A stretch of DNA of 64,000 bases from Aaosphaeria pasadenensis (taxonomy: Eukaryota > Ascomycota > Dothideomycetes > Pleosporales): NCBI GenBank assembly GCA_022813625.1, contig JAKLMB010000005.1, forward strand, positions 248,001-312,000, read 5' to 3'. Shown here piece by piece: positions 1 through 10,400 of the stretch. Below the pieces are notes generated by a model, which had not been told where the DNA came from, made no database searches, and was given only the letters and a program-made list of their open reading frames with translations. Each line of letters begins with the position of its first letter. Positions within the stretch are counted from its first letter, which is position 1. Both the position numbers and the translations under genes were made by a program.

Positions 1-548
1 TTACAGTGTCTCTGAAAATGTGTGTTCTGGATGATTCGGCCAATAGGAGATAATTCGAGTTTGTTTATCATTATAATAACACCGCGAGTGATTGTTTATG
101 CTGGCTTTGCCCCTTCACTGCTTTAATCCTAATATCCGGCCACGATGGGCTTGTGAACATTCTAAGTAAACAATGAACTCGTGATATGCTAGATGAACAA
201 AGTTACGTGTCTTTTAGTTTATTTACAATGTTTGCGTGGAGATTTAGCCCACTATCACCCACCACACGCAGGATTTCCCGATTCGGCATTGTGCCTTTAC
301 TTTTCTTTACCTTCACTTGAACTCGCGACCACGCGCGCTCTATCATCTTGTTTGTTTACGCGTTTTGCTTCGTCTTTTACCATACTATATACAAGACCAC
401 CTTTTCTACCTGTTCCACCTTTTCCAACCCACCACCGACAACCTTTCTCCACCTGCAGACAACAACCGGTACACCAGAGTCTGCTTCAACAGTCTGCCTC
501 AACAATCACAGCACTTCTGAAAGATAACGTTTCCACGAAACATTTAAG
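1..548. other. Upstream region of the first gene
   Basis: No convincing gene is visible. The last 200 bases before the start codon at 549 are rich in pyrimidines and in CCACC/ACC runs, as is usual for a fungal promoter and 5' leader. Two overlapping open frames here (from about 193 and 317) have no recognisable protein character. Confidence 0.5.
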
Positions 549-3500
549 ATGGGTAAATGGCAGAAGCCTTTCTGCGGTCATCATGATTGTGGTAAGTGTT
601 ACAGGCCGATATCACCAGCGCCCTATCCCGATGGTTCACTGCCCGAAATCTCGGACAACTACACTGTCCCCGTGCAGAATTGGGCAGAGGGACTAAAAGA
701 GATCGACCAAGTTGATTGGGACGCCTGGATGGTCTTCCCAGAACACCCAGCAGAGTCTGTGTTCGAGGCAGAGCTTGAGGCAGGTTCATCCAAGTCGGCG
801 GCCGAACGAGCATCTGCTCTGAAGCCGACGGATGGAACGGTGGAGAATCCGATTCCTATCGGTCCCTTGCGCGAGAGGAATATTGCACCAGATGAGAACG
901 TCTCTGAGGGACTGCCACTTGCATCGAGCCAACCTCACCCTGAAACAGTTCCTGTCGAGCAGACTATTGCGGCACCGGTATCGCCTCCAGCTTCGACACC
1001 ACCGCCCAGCCAATTCGCATCAGAGGCTTACTTGGATAAGTTCGATCTACCTGCCGGGGCGGCCGAGGCCCGTCGTATCAACGATCACGAATCTATCGCT
1101 CGGTCCTTCTGTGCGCAGCAATTGGATAACAACATTCAAGACCAGGGTGTGCTTCGAGAACGCATTCATTGCATTCAACAGCAAGTCAACAACGTGAGGA
1201 TGCAGCACGGCAAGGACTCTCCGACCACCGCGAGGTGGGAAGAGAAGGCTAGGAGGTCTTTTGCGCAGCTCACTCCCGAAAACAATCCTCTGTCGCCCGA
1301 CGAATGTCTTAGTGTTCTAAGCGTTGACACTGACGTTCAGTGGCCTGCATTTATGTCCGGGGACGAGAATGAAGCACAGAACGGAAAGGATGATAACCGT
1401 TTTGCTTGCGGGAACACGCCACCCACTCCACCGTTCTCGATGTGGTTCACGACTCCGACTCCCTTGACTTATCCGCAAGGTTCGACACAGACACAAGATT
1501 TAGAGGTTCAGTCGGCATTCAACGCTCGTGCGCGACAGAGCGGCAATGGCAAAGACCGTGATACTCACAAGTCTATGCCACCGTTCTCGACGAGCTTCAC
1601 AACTCCGACTGGCTTGACGTCTCGGGTAGATTCACCACAGGCAAAGGTCTCGAAGACACAGTCGTCCCTCAACGCGCGCACGCAACAGAGGTTGACTGCC
1701 GCGAACCCACCGATCTCGACACCTGCTATTCCTCCTTACCCACGTCTTGAGAACGTCAGTCCACCGTTTGCGTACGTGGATCCGCGGCTCTCTCAGATCG
1801 ACCCAGATGTGCCAGATGCACCCGCCCCTCGCAAAACGGTGTCCTTTGCGGATCAGCCTCAAACTTTGCCCTCTCATCCTAAGCAGCAGCAGCGTCGACC
1901 CAACAACCGGAATACAAAGAAGGCCGCGGATCCGCCAAACGTCCCACAGGGAGAACCTCCACGGGAACCTTCACAGGAACCTCCACAGGAGCCTCCACAG
2001 GGACCTCCACAGAACCCTCCACGGCGACCTGCACCCACGCGCAACAATCCCCCACCAGAGTTTCCGGCCGGTCCTGCAGCCCGACGAGCATCTGCTGCCC
2101 AGCAAGCGGAGCATCCTCCCAGTACTCAGCAAGGGCAGCATTCTCTCAGTGCTCAACAAGTGGCTCGGCAAGTGCACCAAGTGCACCAAGTGCAGGATGC
2201 GCTCGGTGTTCAGCGTTCTCCCAGTGCTCAGAATGGGCACCAAGCGCAACAGTCTCTCAATGTCCAGAATGGGTACCAATTGCAGCATGCCCTCACTGCT
2301 CAGAACGGGTACCAAGTGCAGCAATCCCTCAGTTATCAGAACGGCTACCGCTCTATGTTGCCTCCACCCGTCCCATCCAGTCACTCTCCTAGCCAACCTA
2401 ATCCCCAGCCTTCCTTCCCGCCTTGCCCTAGCAATCACGACCAGTGGCCCATCCAACAGGCACACTACGGATACATCCCCTCAGGATTCCAGCAGCAACC
2501 AGGCAATCCGGAGCAGCGAGCCCAAGACGCAATCGACAGCCTGAGGCACATGAACGGATATGGAGGCGGTGCACCACGAGGCCCTCACTTCGCCAACGTA
2601 GCTCACCGATCGTACCCAGCGGTGCCGGCGCAGCAGCCTATGCCATATAGCCACATGCGGCCCATTGGGTCCGCGGCGGCGGATCCTAGGTTCGCGGGTG
2701 GTTACAATGCGAATACGTTGCATATGGGACATCCGGCACGGATGACGCCTGAGATGCCACCTAGACCGGTTGATGCTTTGAATGTCCTGGCTGTTAATCG
2801 GAACTTGGGGGTGAGCTTTGGTCAGGCTGGACAGCCGGCGAATGCTGAACTGGATGTTCTTCGCAATTTGGTCCGGAATCTCGGTCAGGGAGAGCAGGTG
2901 TCGATGGCTGTGTCTCCTGGACAGGATATCAATCGGAATTTGGGGCAGAACCTTGGTGATCTGAAAGAGCCAGTGGAGGCTACGTCTAATTGGCAACAAG
3001 ATTATCAAAACATGGTGCAGAATCTCAATGCGGCCAAGGAAGCGGTGAAGGCTGCGTCTGATATACAAAAGGCAGCATCCCCACGTTCTCAAGAGCAGGA
3101 GACCACCACCGCTCATGCCGAGATCCCGAAAGCAAAGCAGCTTGTTCCGGAGTCCATTGTTCCACGTGTCGAGTCACCCGTCAAGGAGCCCGCACCTCTC
3201 GAGAATGACAATACCATTCAGAGTGTGCAAGACGTGGAGGTTCAGCCTACTCGCGCGCCTTCCGAGCGAGACGGCAGTGACCAGGATTCAAGGGACGCGA
3301 AAACTCAGGCTTCTCCTGCGTCTTCCGAGACGATGCGCGGTGAACAGGATTCAAATGATGTGCAAGGTCGGGCTACTCCAGCACTGTCTGATAAGGACAA
3401 CACCAAGACTGCCGAGCAAGATGGACAGGAGATGACCGAGCACATCCGACCTGAGCTTCTTCTAGAGACAATCTTACGGCCTAATGCAATCACTCAAGGT

Positions 3501-4931
3501 CACCCATCCTCAGGCTCCGAGCTTACAGACCTGTCCGACAAGGACTTTTCACCCGTGAAGGCCGAATTCCCCATTCGACAAGACAATCTCCAACAGTCTC
3601 GTGGCGAACCAATTCAGACGACCGAGCAAGCTCTCCGGATTCCAAAGCCCCGTGTTAGTACCGGCCGTGCCTCGAAGACGCGAGACTCGACCGAGGAGAA
3701 GCTCGTCCAGGTGACTACGCCGCCGCCGCCGCCGACGTTCCAAGAGGTTGAGAGCCAGGCCAATTCGCAGGGAACCGAGAACCTCAAGCGGCGCCGTAAT
3801 GCTCGCACCAATACCGCCGCATCCTCTAGCAACCGAAAGAGCCCCGACGGTGATTTCCAGATTGGCAAGGTGGATGATTCGTCTTCGGACAGGGAGAAGC
3901 CGGCCCGGAAGCGTACAAAGAGCACGACGGGTAGGTTGTCAGGGCGAAAGAGCAGCCTCGGGACAACGGCTACGACTTCTGCGAATGGAGATACGACGCC
4001 GAAGAGCACGAGGGGTCGACGCGGCGGCGGCATTGCGCAAGCTCTGTCCAACAGCCTGAAGAAGAAGCCCGGACGAAAGAGGTCTTCCATGGATGGAGCC
4101 ACGGACAATGACACCCATAACGGTAACAAGAAGGATGGTCGCAAAAGTAGCAAGGAAATTTTGGACGAGGTAAGATATTATTCTGACTCCTCAATCTCCA
4201 GCTGCATCACGGTCGCAAAGGACTACCCTGAAGGGTTCTTCATCAGCGACCGAGAGCCCCAGCCGCCCACACCTCCGCCGGTCAAACGGTCAAGTAAGAA
4301 GTATACCTAAAGTTCTTCGAAAGCTAAAAGCAATCAGGACGAACAGACCGCATCAAAGGGAAACAAGACCGCTCCCAAGATCGCGAAGCGGGACCTCACG
4401 CCCACTGACCTCCAGCCGAGGTACGGTAGGCGGACCACCCGGTCTGAGACGAAGAACCCGAGCGACACTGCTTCTGTGGATTCGGAAGACGCGAAAGCTG
4501 CGGCAGATGCTTCTAATGCCGCTCCTGCTACAAGTGGTACTCATCGTACGTCCAACTTCACTCATACTAAGAGGATCACGAGGGCCCAAGCTAAGAACAC
4601 GTCGTGTAATGCTGACCGAGATACAAAGGCAGAGAAGGCAGAGGCCGAGGTCAAGGTCGCGGTCCAGAAGGAGGCGTCAGTGGTGGCCACCCCGACCGTC
4701 GCGACTCCCATCAATCGTAGGGCCGATCGTGTTTCGTCTCTCGTTACTGCGGCAGTCCGGAGGCGTAGGTCTGAAAGCGCTTCGTCTGTAGTGACTGCGG
4801 CTGCTTCCAGGACGATGACCAATCCTCCAGCAGCTACTGCGAATGCGAACACGGAGTTGGACCCGAGGGGCAGGACTAGGGCTTCTGTGAAGGCGAATGA
4901 CAAGAGGTCTTGTCTGAGGAGTAGGAAGTAG
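549..4931 (+). CDS. Large disordered basic protein, possible chromatin or nuclear protein
   Basis: The protein is unrecognised. Its N-terminus has a compact Cys/His cluster (residues 9-17, CGHHDCGKC). A Pro/Gln-rich middle follows, with two tandem repeat blocks, and then a Ser/Lys/Arg-rich tail with AT-hook-like pieces (RGRRGGG, KPGRKR), which suggests a nuclear or DNA-associated role; this is inference only. The first frame is open from the ATG at 549 to a TAA at 4308-4310. The same frame then stays open from 4311 to the TAG at 4929-4931 with the same Ala/Ser/Thr/Lys/Arg composition. Two short introns could bypass the stop: a GTAAGA donor at 4170 and a GTAAGA donor at 4294 ending at CAG 4337. 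Using 4170-4233 and 4294-4337 keeps the frame and gives about 1,424 residues. The exact junctions are uncertain, since a nearer CCAG at 4201 would make an intron of only 32 nt and bring in a stop. Confidence 0.6.
1949..2352. repeat. In-gene tandem repeats (12-nt Pro-rich and about 36-nt Gln-rich units)
   Basis: Positions about 1949-2030 carry degenerate 12-nt units that encode PPQE/PPQG-type tetrapeptides. Positions about 2110-2352 carry degenerate units of about 12 codons reading roughly SLxxQNGYQxQ, for example QSLNVQNGYQLQ and HALTAQNGYQVQ. Both arrays stay in frame, so they are expansions within the coding sequence. Confidence 0.75.
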
Positions 4932-5251
4932 GGCTTAAAAGTTTGGGTTTTTCCCTTTTCGAACGCTTGGCTGGATGCAGTAAAAGAAAGTTTGGAATTC
5001 AGGGACATTGGTGAAAAGGCGGAGCAGAGCTGGATTGGAGACAGATGGTTCAGGATATCGCGGATGGGGGGCTTCTGGGAAGTCAGAAATTTTGCAACGG
5101 TTTTGTCATGGTGCAGTCAATGAGGTTGGGTTTGGAAAGTCATATACCCTAATACCTGCTTGAATCAAAACCCAAGTCTGGCCGCATCACGGAGTTCGAG
5201 TCAGGCAATACGAGGATACTACGAAATGATGAAATCAATTGAATTCGATAC
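4932..5251. other. Convergent intergenic spacer
   Basis: This lies between two genes that point at each other. It presumably holds both 3' UTRs. I see no other feature. Confidence 0.5.
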
Positions 5252-6316
5252 TTATATTTTGCTTGTGACTGTGTCGTCGTCCTGGGATAAGAGATCGCAT
5301 ATCCACTCCGTGGCCTTGTCTGCCATAGCGGCGGGGAATGCGTGTCCAACTCCGTCAAAAAGAACATCTTCAAATTGAATGTTCAAGCTCGGTTCCTCGC
5401 GCAGTACTTGTTTGAACACGTTCAAGAAAGGTAGCCCTGCAGCGTAAGGCACCAACTTATCAACCTTACCGCTAAGGTTTAAGATACGCTTTCCGTGCAG
5501 GCGTTCTCGAAGGACGATCTTGCACCTGTCCAATTTGGCCTTGTCGGGCTGTGGATCCAAGGCATCGGGGACGGCGGGGTTGAACGAGGAGGGGAGAAGC
5601 AGACCTGCTGGGTCGTATTTCGCTATAGCTTCTTGAAGAGCGTGGGGAAAATCGACAGAACCTAAGAATGACGAACCAGGTGTAGCGGAGGCTACATATG
5701 TGGTACGTTTGGATAGGCGTGCGCGGTCGGTCATGAGGCGAGTGTAATCTGGACAGCCGATACCAACAACAGCAGATGTGATGCGGGGATCCGAGAGCAC
5801 GCACTGCCATGCTGCGTGTCCGCCTAAACTGATCCCTAACACAAGATTCTGTGTGATCTTTGGTCCACCTGGTGCAGTGAATATGTAGGACTCGATATGG
5901 GTAAGGAGCTGCGAGGTATCTGCCGCGGTGCCCTGGAAGCAAGAGAACATATCTTGCGCATGTCGAGGGTTGCCTTGCCTCCATGCTTCGTTATGCAGTT
6001 TGTCCACAAGCCGCGAACCATGGTTACGCTGGTCGAAAGAAGCACATATCAAACCTGTAGGATGTCTCCCAGCCCGTCCCTCGGTTACTCGTTTGTTCCA
6101 GGCTGTGACTACTTGGGCGGCGATTGGTGCCATGGTCTCTTTCGTCTGGAGGCGTGGATGTAGCAGCCATAAGCAGGCGACTGATTTGGTGGAAGGAGGT
6201 AGTTCGGAGAGTCCATGGACAGTTGTGAGAATGCCGGCAATTGTGAAGGTTTCGGAGGAGACGGAGAGGCCAGTGGGCTGGTATGTCCCATGGAGCGGGT
6301 TCGTTGTTGCTGCCAT
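5252..6316 (-). CDS. Alpha/beta hydrolase-fold protein
   Basis: This is a single-exon hydrolase of 354 residues counted from the ATG at 6316; the open frame extends two codons further only through a TTG. The catalytic triad is visible: the nucleophile elbow GISLGGH (Ser about 163), the acid in SGKVDKLVPY (Asp about 286) and the base in GVGHAF (His about 325). The order and spacing are those of the alpha/beta hydrolase fold. There is no signal peptide or membrane segment, so it is likely an intracellular esterase, lipase or peptidase-like enzyme. The substrate cannot be read from the sequence. It is transcribed away from the phospholipase D gene across a spacer of 1.1 kb. Confidence 0.85.
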   Translation of the reverse strand: MAATTNPLHGTYQPTGLSVSSETFTIAGILTTVHGLSELPPSTKSVACLWLLHPRLQTKETMAPIAAQVVTAWNKRVTEGRAGRHPTGLICASFDQRNHGSRLVDKLHNEAWRQGNPRHAQDMFSCFQGTAADTSQLLTHIESYIFTAPGGPKITQNLVLGISLGGHAAWQCVLSDPRITSAVVGIGCPDYTRLMTDRARLSKRTTYVASATPGSSFLGSVDFPHALQEAIAKYDPAGLLLPSSFNPAVPDALDPQPDKAKLDRCKIVLRERLHGKRILNLSGKVDKLVPYAAGLPFLNVFKQVLREEPSLNIQFEDVLFDGVGHAFPAAMADKATEWICDLLSQDDDTVTSKI

Positions 6317-7453
6317 GATCAATTGCTACCAGAATATCCAATCGCTACTTGTGCTGCGGTATGCTGCGTGCTGCGCGGTGTTGTGTTAATGATGTGTGTA
6401 ATGTTTTTAGGAACTGTAAACTGTTGCAAGATGTGGAGCACTTTTTAGAGGATGTGACGGCGGGGACCCTGGTTTGCACCGAGGTTGTTCTTCCGCATTA
6501 GTGTACTGGCTGGGGGGTATTGCAGTAGTAGACGAAGTGGAGCTTGACGGTTACCACAAACGTGGGATCGAAGACAGGTTCTGTGTCAGTTTGTTCTAGT
6601 CTGTCGATGATACAGATTTGGATGTTTCTTGGAGAAGATTTCCAACAGGCATTTCAATTCTAGAAGTATGGTAGTGGCGTGCACTATGCCGTACAGGATG
6701 CAATTGTCATGGTGTAGTCATCCTTTGGCAGCGGGGTTCACTGGAAGCAACGCGAGCGGTGAGGTGGATGCACATTGGACACGGGGATCGGTAGAGAGAA
6801 TGGATTCGAGGAACGTACTCCGCATGGGTAGTTGCAGAAGTTGAGATGCGTACTCTGTAGAGGTTGAAGGTTGAAGGTTGAAGGTTGGAAGAAGGATGAG
6901 GTTGAGGTTGAGGGAAGGGTCAATGCTCCACCTTCCTTCCCAAATTCTTCGTTTGTTCCTTCCGTTCAAACAAGAGATGCTGATGGACAGGGATGGACAG
7001 GGATGCTACTGGCCCGGATTCGAATGGAGATTTGGGTCTTGGCTGATGGGTACAACATCCACATTTCATATCCACTAGTATGACAGTAGACAGCTCGACT
7101 AGTTACTGGAACGACAACAACAACGACAACGACGATCATCTGCTGCGTTCTGTCTGATCCATCGTTTTTGCCTACTAGATCTACCCTTGGCCCTACTCAT
7201 CTCTCCTCTCTCCATCAGGGGATTCCATTACTCTCCTTCTAAATCACGCATCCCTTCAGCTCTCGCGTAAACCTCCTGCCTGACGTTATTGCTTCCGCTG
7301 CGCGCTTTCCGACCAGAATAATGGGCTCGTGATAGAACATATTTTACGACACCGAAGGCGAAGCCATCCTCGCTCTCTTTATCTCGACATTTCTACTTCC
7401 TACTCGAACGTCGTCGCCGCTGATCGACCCTCCCACCTCCCCATACCGCCAGT
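6317..7453. promoter_or_regulatory. Divergent promoter region between hydrolase and phospholipase D
   Basis: The two flanking genes diverge, so this 1.1-kb stretch must hold both promoters. It contains a short GGTTGAA/GGTTGAG tandem run (6862-6912) and a CAA/CGA-rich stretch near 7110-7135. The last 250 bases before 7454 are pyrimidine-rich. No coding frame is convincing. Confidence 0.5.
6862..6912. repeat. GGTTGAA short tandem repeat
   Basis: Three to four copies of a 7-nt GGTTGAA unit are followed by a GTTGAG variant. This is a simple repeat in the divergent promoter region. Confidence 0.7.
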
Positions 7454-10400
7454 ATGGGTGACACTCCTGGCTCGAACGACGTCTCCCCTTTGACCCGTAC
7501 CCCCCGCGACCGCTCTCCTACGCCTGCGTCCGCGACTACAGACCGACCGAAAGACTCCTCGCGAGTATTTTCTCCTTTACGGAAAGGTGAAACAGTTTCC
7601 AGCAATGGCTCTGCCACCCTCGCCCCAAACACTGCCCCCAACGGCACCCCAATTATAACAAAGTCAGCCCCGACTGGCGAACCCACGTCAGATAACGAGG
7701 GCAGCGAGTTCCCATTTCATGCCATTTCGTCACAACCAGATTCGAATCAAGCAAAGGAAACCAAAGACGGCGAAGGAACATCGAAATTCCCTCCGCGCTC
7801 TGTCGGACCCAATGGCTCCATAGGCGCAAACCCACCGAAACCGATATCGCGACGGCCGACTGCTGAGGGGGACGAGTCGGATGCTCCCAAAGGCCGGAGA
7901 AGTGTCCAGTTCGCGCGATCTGCGACCTTCGACTCCAATCCAGCCACACATTCCCGGCACCAATCCTGGGACACTGACGAGGAAGGTGGAAAGGGTAAAG
8001 AGAAGGAAAGGCAGGGCACGTCCCTAATAACAAAGCTGAGGGGAGCATTTGCTACGCCCATGCAAGGCCACGGCCGGACACAAAGTGCATTCGCTGGCAG
8101 CAGCAACACGATACCCGAAGGATCGCCACACGGTCAAATGTCTCCCGCTTCCGAACGTGGTGATTTTAGGTTCGATGGCCAGGATAGTGAGGCGGACGCC
8201 GATGCGGAGGAGAGCGCTGGCGAGGGTCCGTCACGGCCAGCGCGGAGGAGAAGAAAGAGCCGCCGCTGGTTCGATGATGGAACGCAGACCGCACCCACAA
8301 CGCCCAAGATGGGTGGCACAAACGGCACGCATTTCTTCTCTCGAGATTCCCCGGGAGGCACACCAACTTCAACCACTGCCAACCGTCCTAGCTTCTTACG
8401 ACGCGGAACAATGAGCGATATTCCAGAGAACCAAAGGCAAGGGGTATCGGAAGACGAGGGACGCGATAGGCTCGCCAAGGAGAGTGCCTGGACGAGGGGG
8501 CTTCACAGCGCCAGGGGTCTGTCATATGGAGGACTTCGCAGGCACGATCACAACGGTGAAGATTCTGAGGATCGTCGGCCCAGCCAGCTGCGACGACTGA
8601 CTGGATTTGGCGGGACGGGAGGTGAAGGGCAGCCGTCACCATGGCGCATGCGCAGTGAACGTACGTCCAGCCTCAGTGCTCAGAAGTGGAGATCCATCAA
8701 GAATAGTTTGAAGATGATCGGCGCAAGCAAACGAGCCGAGCGGCAGGTCGACCACGCAAAGTCAGCAGAACTCATGGCAGAACTTCTATCGGGCGCACCG
8801 GCGGCGTTATTTCTGGCAAGTATGTTCCAGCGTGATGAGCACGGTCGCAAGCGCATTCCCATCCTTTTAGAACAGCTCAAAGTGTCAGTGACAGACAGCT
8901 ACCCTGGCGGTGAAGATAGAAAGATTGGCGAACGACATACCGTTCTTCGCATAGAGCTAGAATATGGCAGCGGCCTGACTAGGATGAAATGGATCATCCA
9001 CCGCTCGCTCAGGGATTTTGCCAATCTGCACTTGAAATACAAAGTGCAACAGCAGCAAGAAAAGTTCAGTCTTTCTGGCGGTTCCAAGAAGAAAAATCAA
9101 AAGGTCGACGACGACAAGGAGAAAGTCGACAAGGGCCCAAAGCTTCCCTCTTTCCCCTTCCGAGCTATGCCTTACCTGCGTGGGCTTCGAGGCTACGAGG
9201 ATCTCGTCGAAAAGGATGGCAATGAAGACGTTGTCCAGACCCCCGGCGGAATGAGTGGCCCAGAGGGTGATGTTAGTGGCTTGGATAGGCCAGGGCCTTC
9301 CAACGTCAAGCGACGGAAATCCTCATTCCAACTAGGTCGACGAACATCAAGTATGGCGGGCAACGAAGAGGGAACCGCAACTCGACAAGGAAGCTTCGTT
9401 GGTGGCGTTGGTGGACAGGCGACGAAGCAGAACCAATACGAGCAGCAACGAAAGCTTCTGGAACGATACTTGAATCAATTGATCACATTTCTCATCTTTC
9501 GACCAGACAGCAATCGGCTGTGCAAGTTCCTCGAACTATCGGCCTTGGGCGTGAGACTGGCTGCCGAGGGGGGTTACCATGGAAAAGAAGGGTACATGAT
9601 GATCAGATCCGCCAAGGGAGTAGATAATAGGAAGAAATGGGGCGGCAACCCAATGGTCCAAAGACACTGGCCGAAGTGGTTCCTCGTGAGGCACAGCTAC
9701 GTCGTCTGCGTCGACTCACCAGAAGAGATGAATGTGTACGACGTATTCCTAGTCGACTCAGATTTTTCAATCGAGGCAAAGGGTGGAGCCCTCAGCAAGA
9801 TATCCGCAGGGACCAAAGATGCTGTTACCGATACCAAAGCAGCTGCTGCTTCCGGACACCATCAATTGCGACTATTCAACTCTGAACGTAAGATGAAGCT
9901 GATAGCCAAGAACGAAAGACAAGCCGCACAATTCATGGACTCGATCAAGTTCATGGTTGGCAACACCCAATGGGCGAAACCACAGCGATTCGGGAGCTTT
10001 GCTCCGGTCCGGAAACGGATCTATGCACAGTGGCTGGTCGACGGCCGTGACTACATGTGGAATGTTTCGCGGGCAATCAGCATGGCTAAGGACGTCATCT
10101 ACATTCACGATTGGTGGTTGAGCCCTGAACTTTATATGCGACGACCTGCTGCCATCAGCCAGAAGTGGAGGCTGGACAGACTTCTGCAACGAAAAGCACA
10201 AGAGGGTGTTAAGGTGTTCGTCATCATGTACCGCAACATTAACACTGCCATTCCGATCGACTCGGAATATTCCAAGTACTCGCTATTGGATCTACATCCG
10301 AATGTCTTTGTTCAACGATCTCCAAACCAGATTCGACAAAACACATTCTTCTGGGCGCATCATGAAAAGATCTGTATTGTCGATCACACCATTGCGTTTT

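Noticed and set aside
1747..2544. 265-codon alternative frame inside the first gene
   Set aside because: It is a shifted reading of the repeat-containing coding sequence, with His/Leu/Arg-rich periodic translation.
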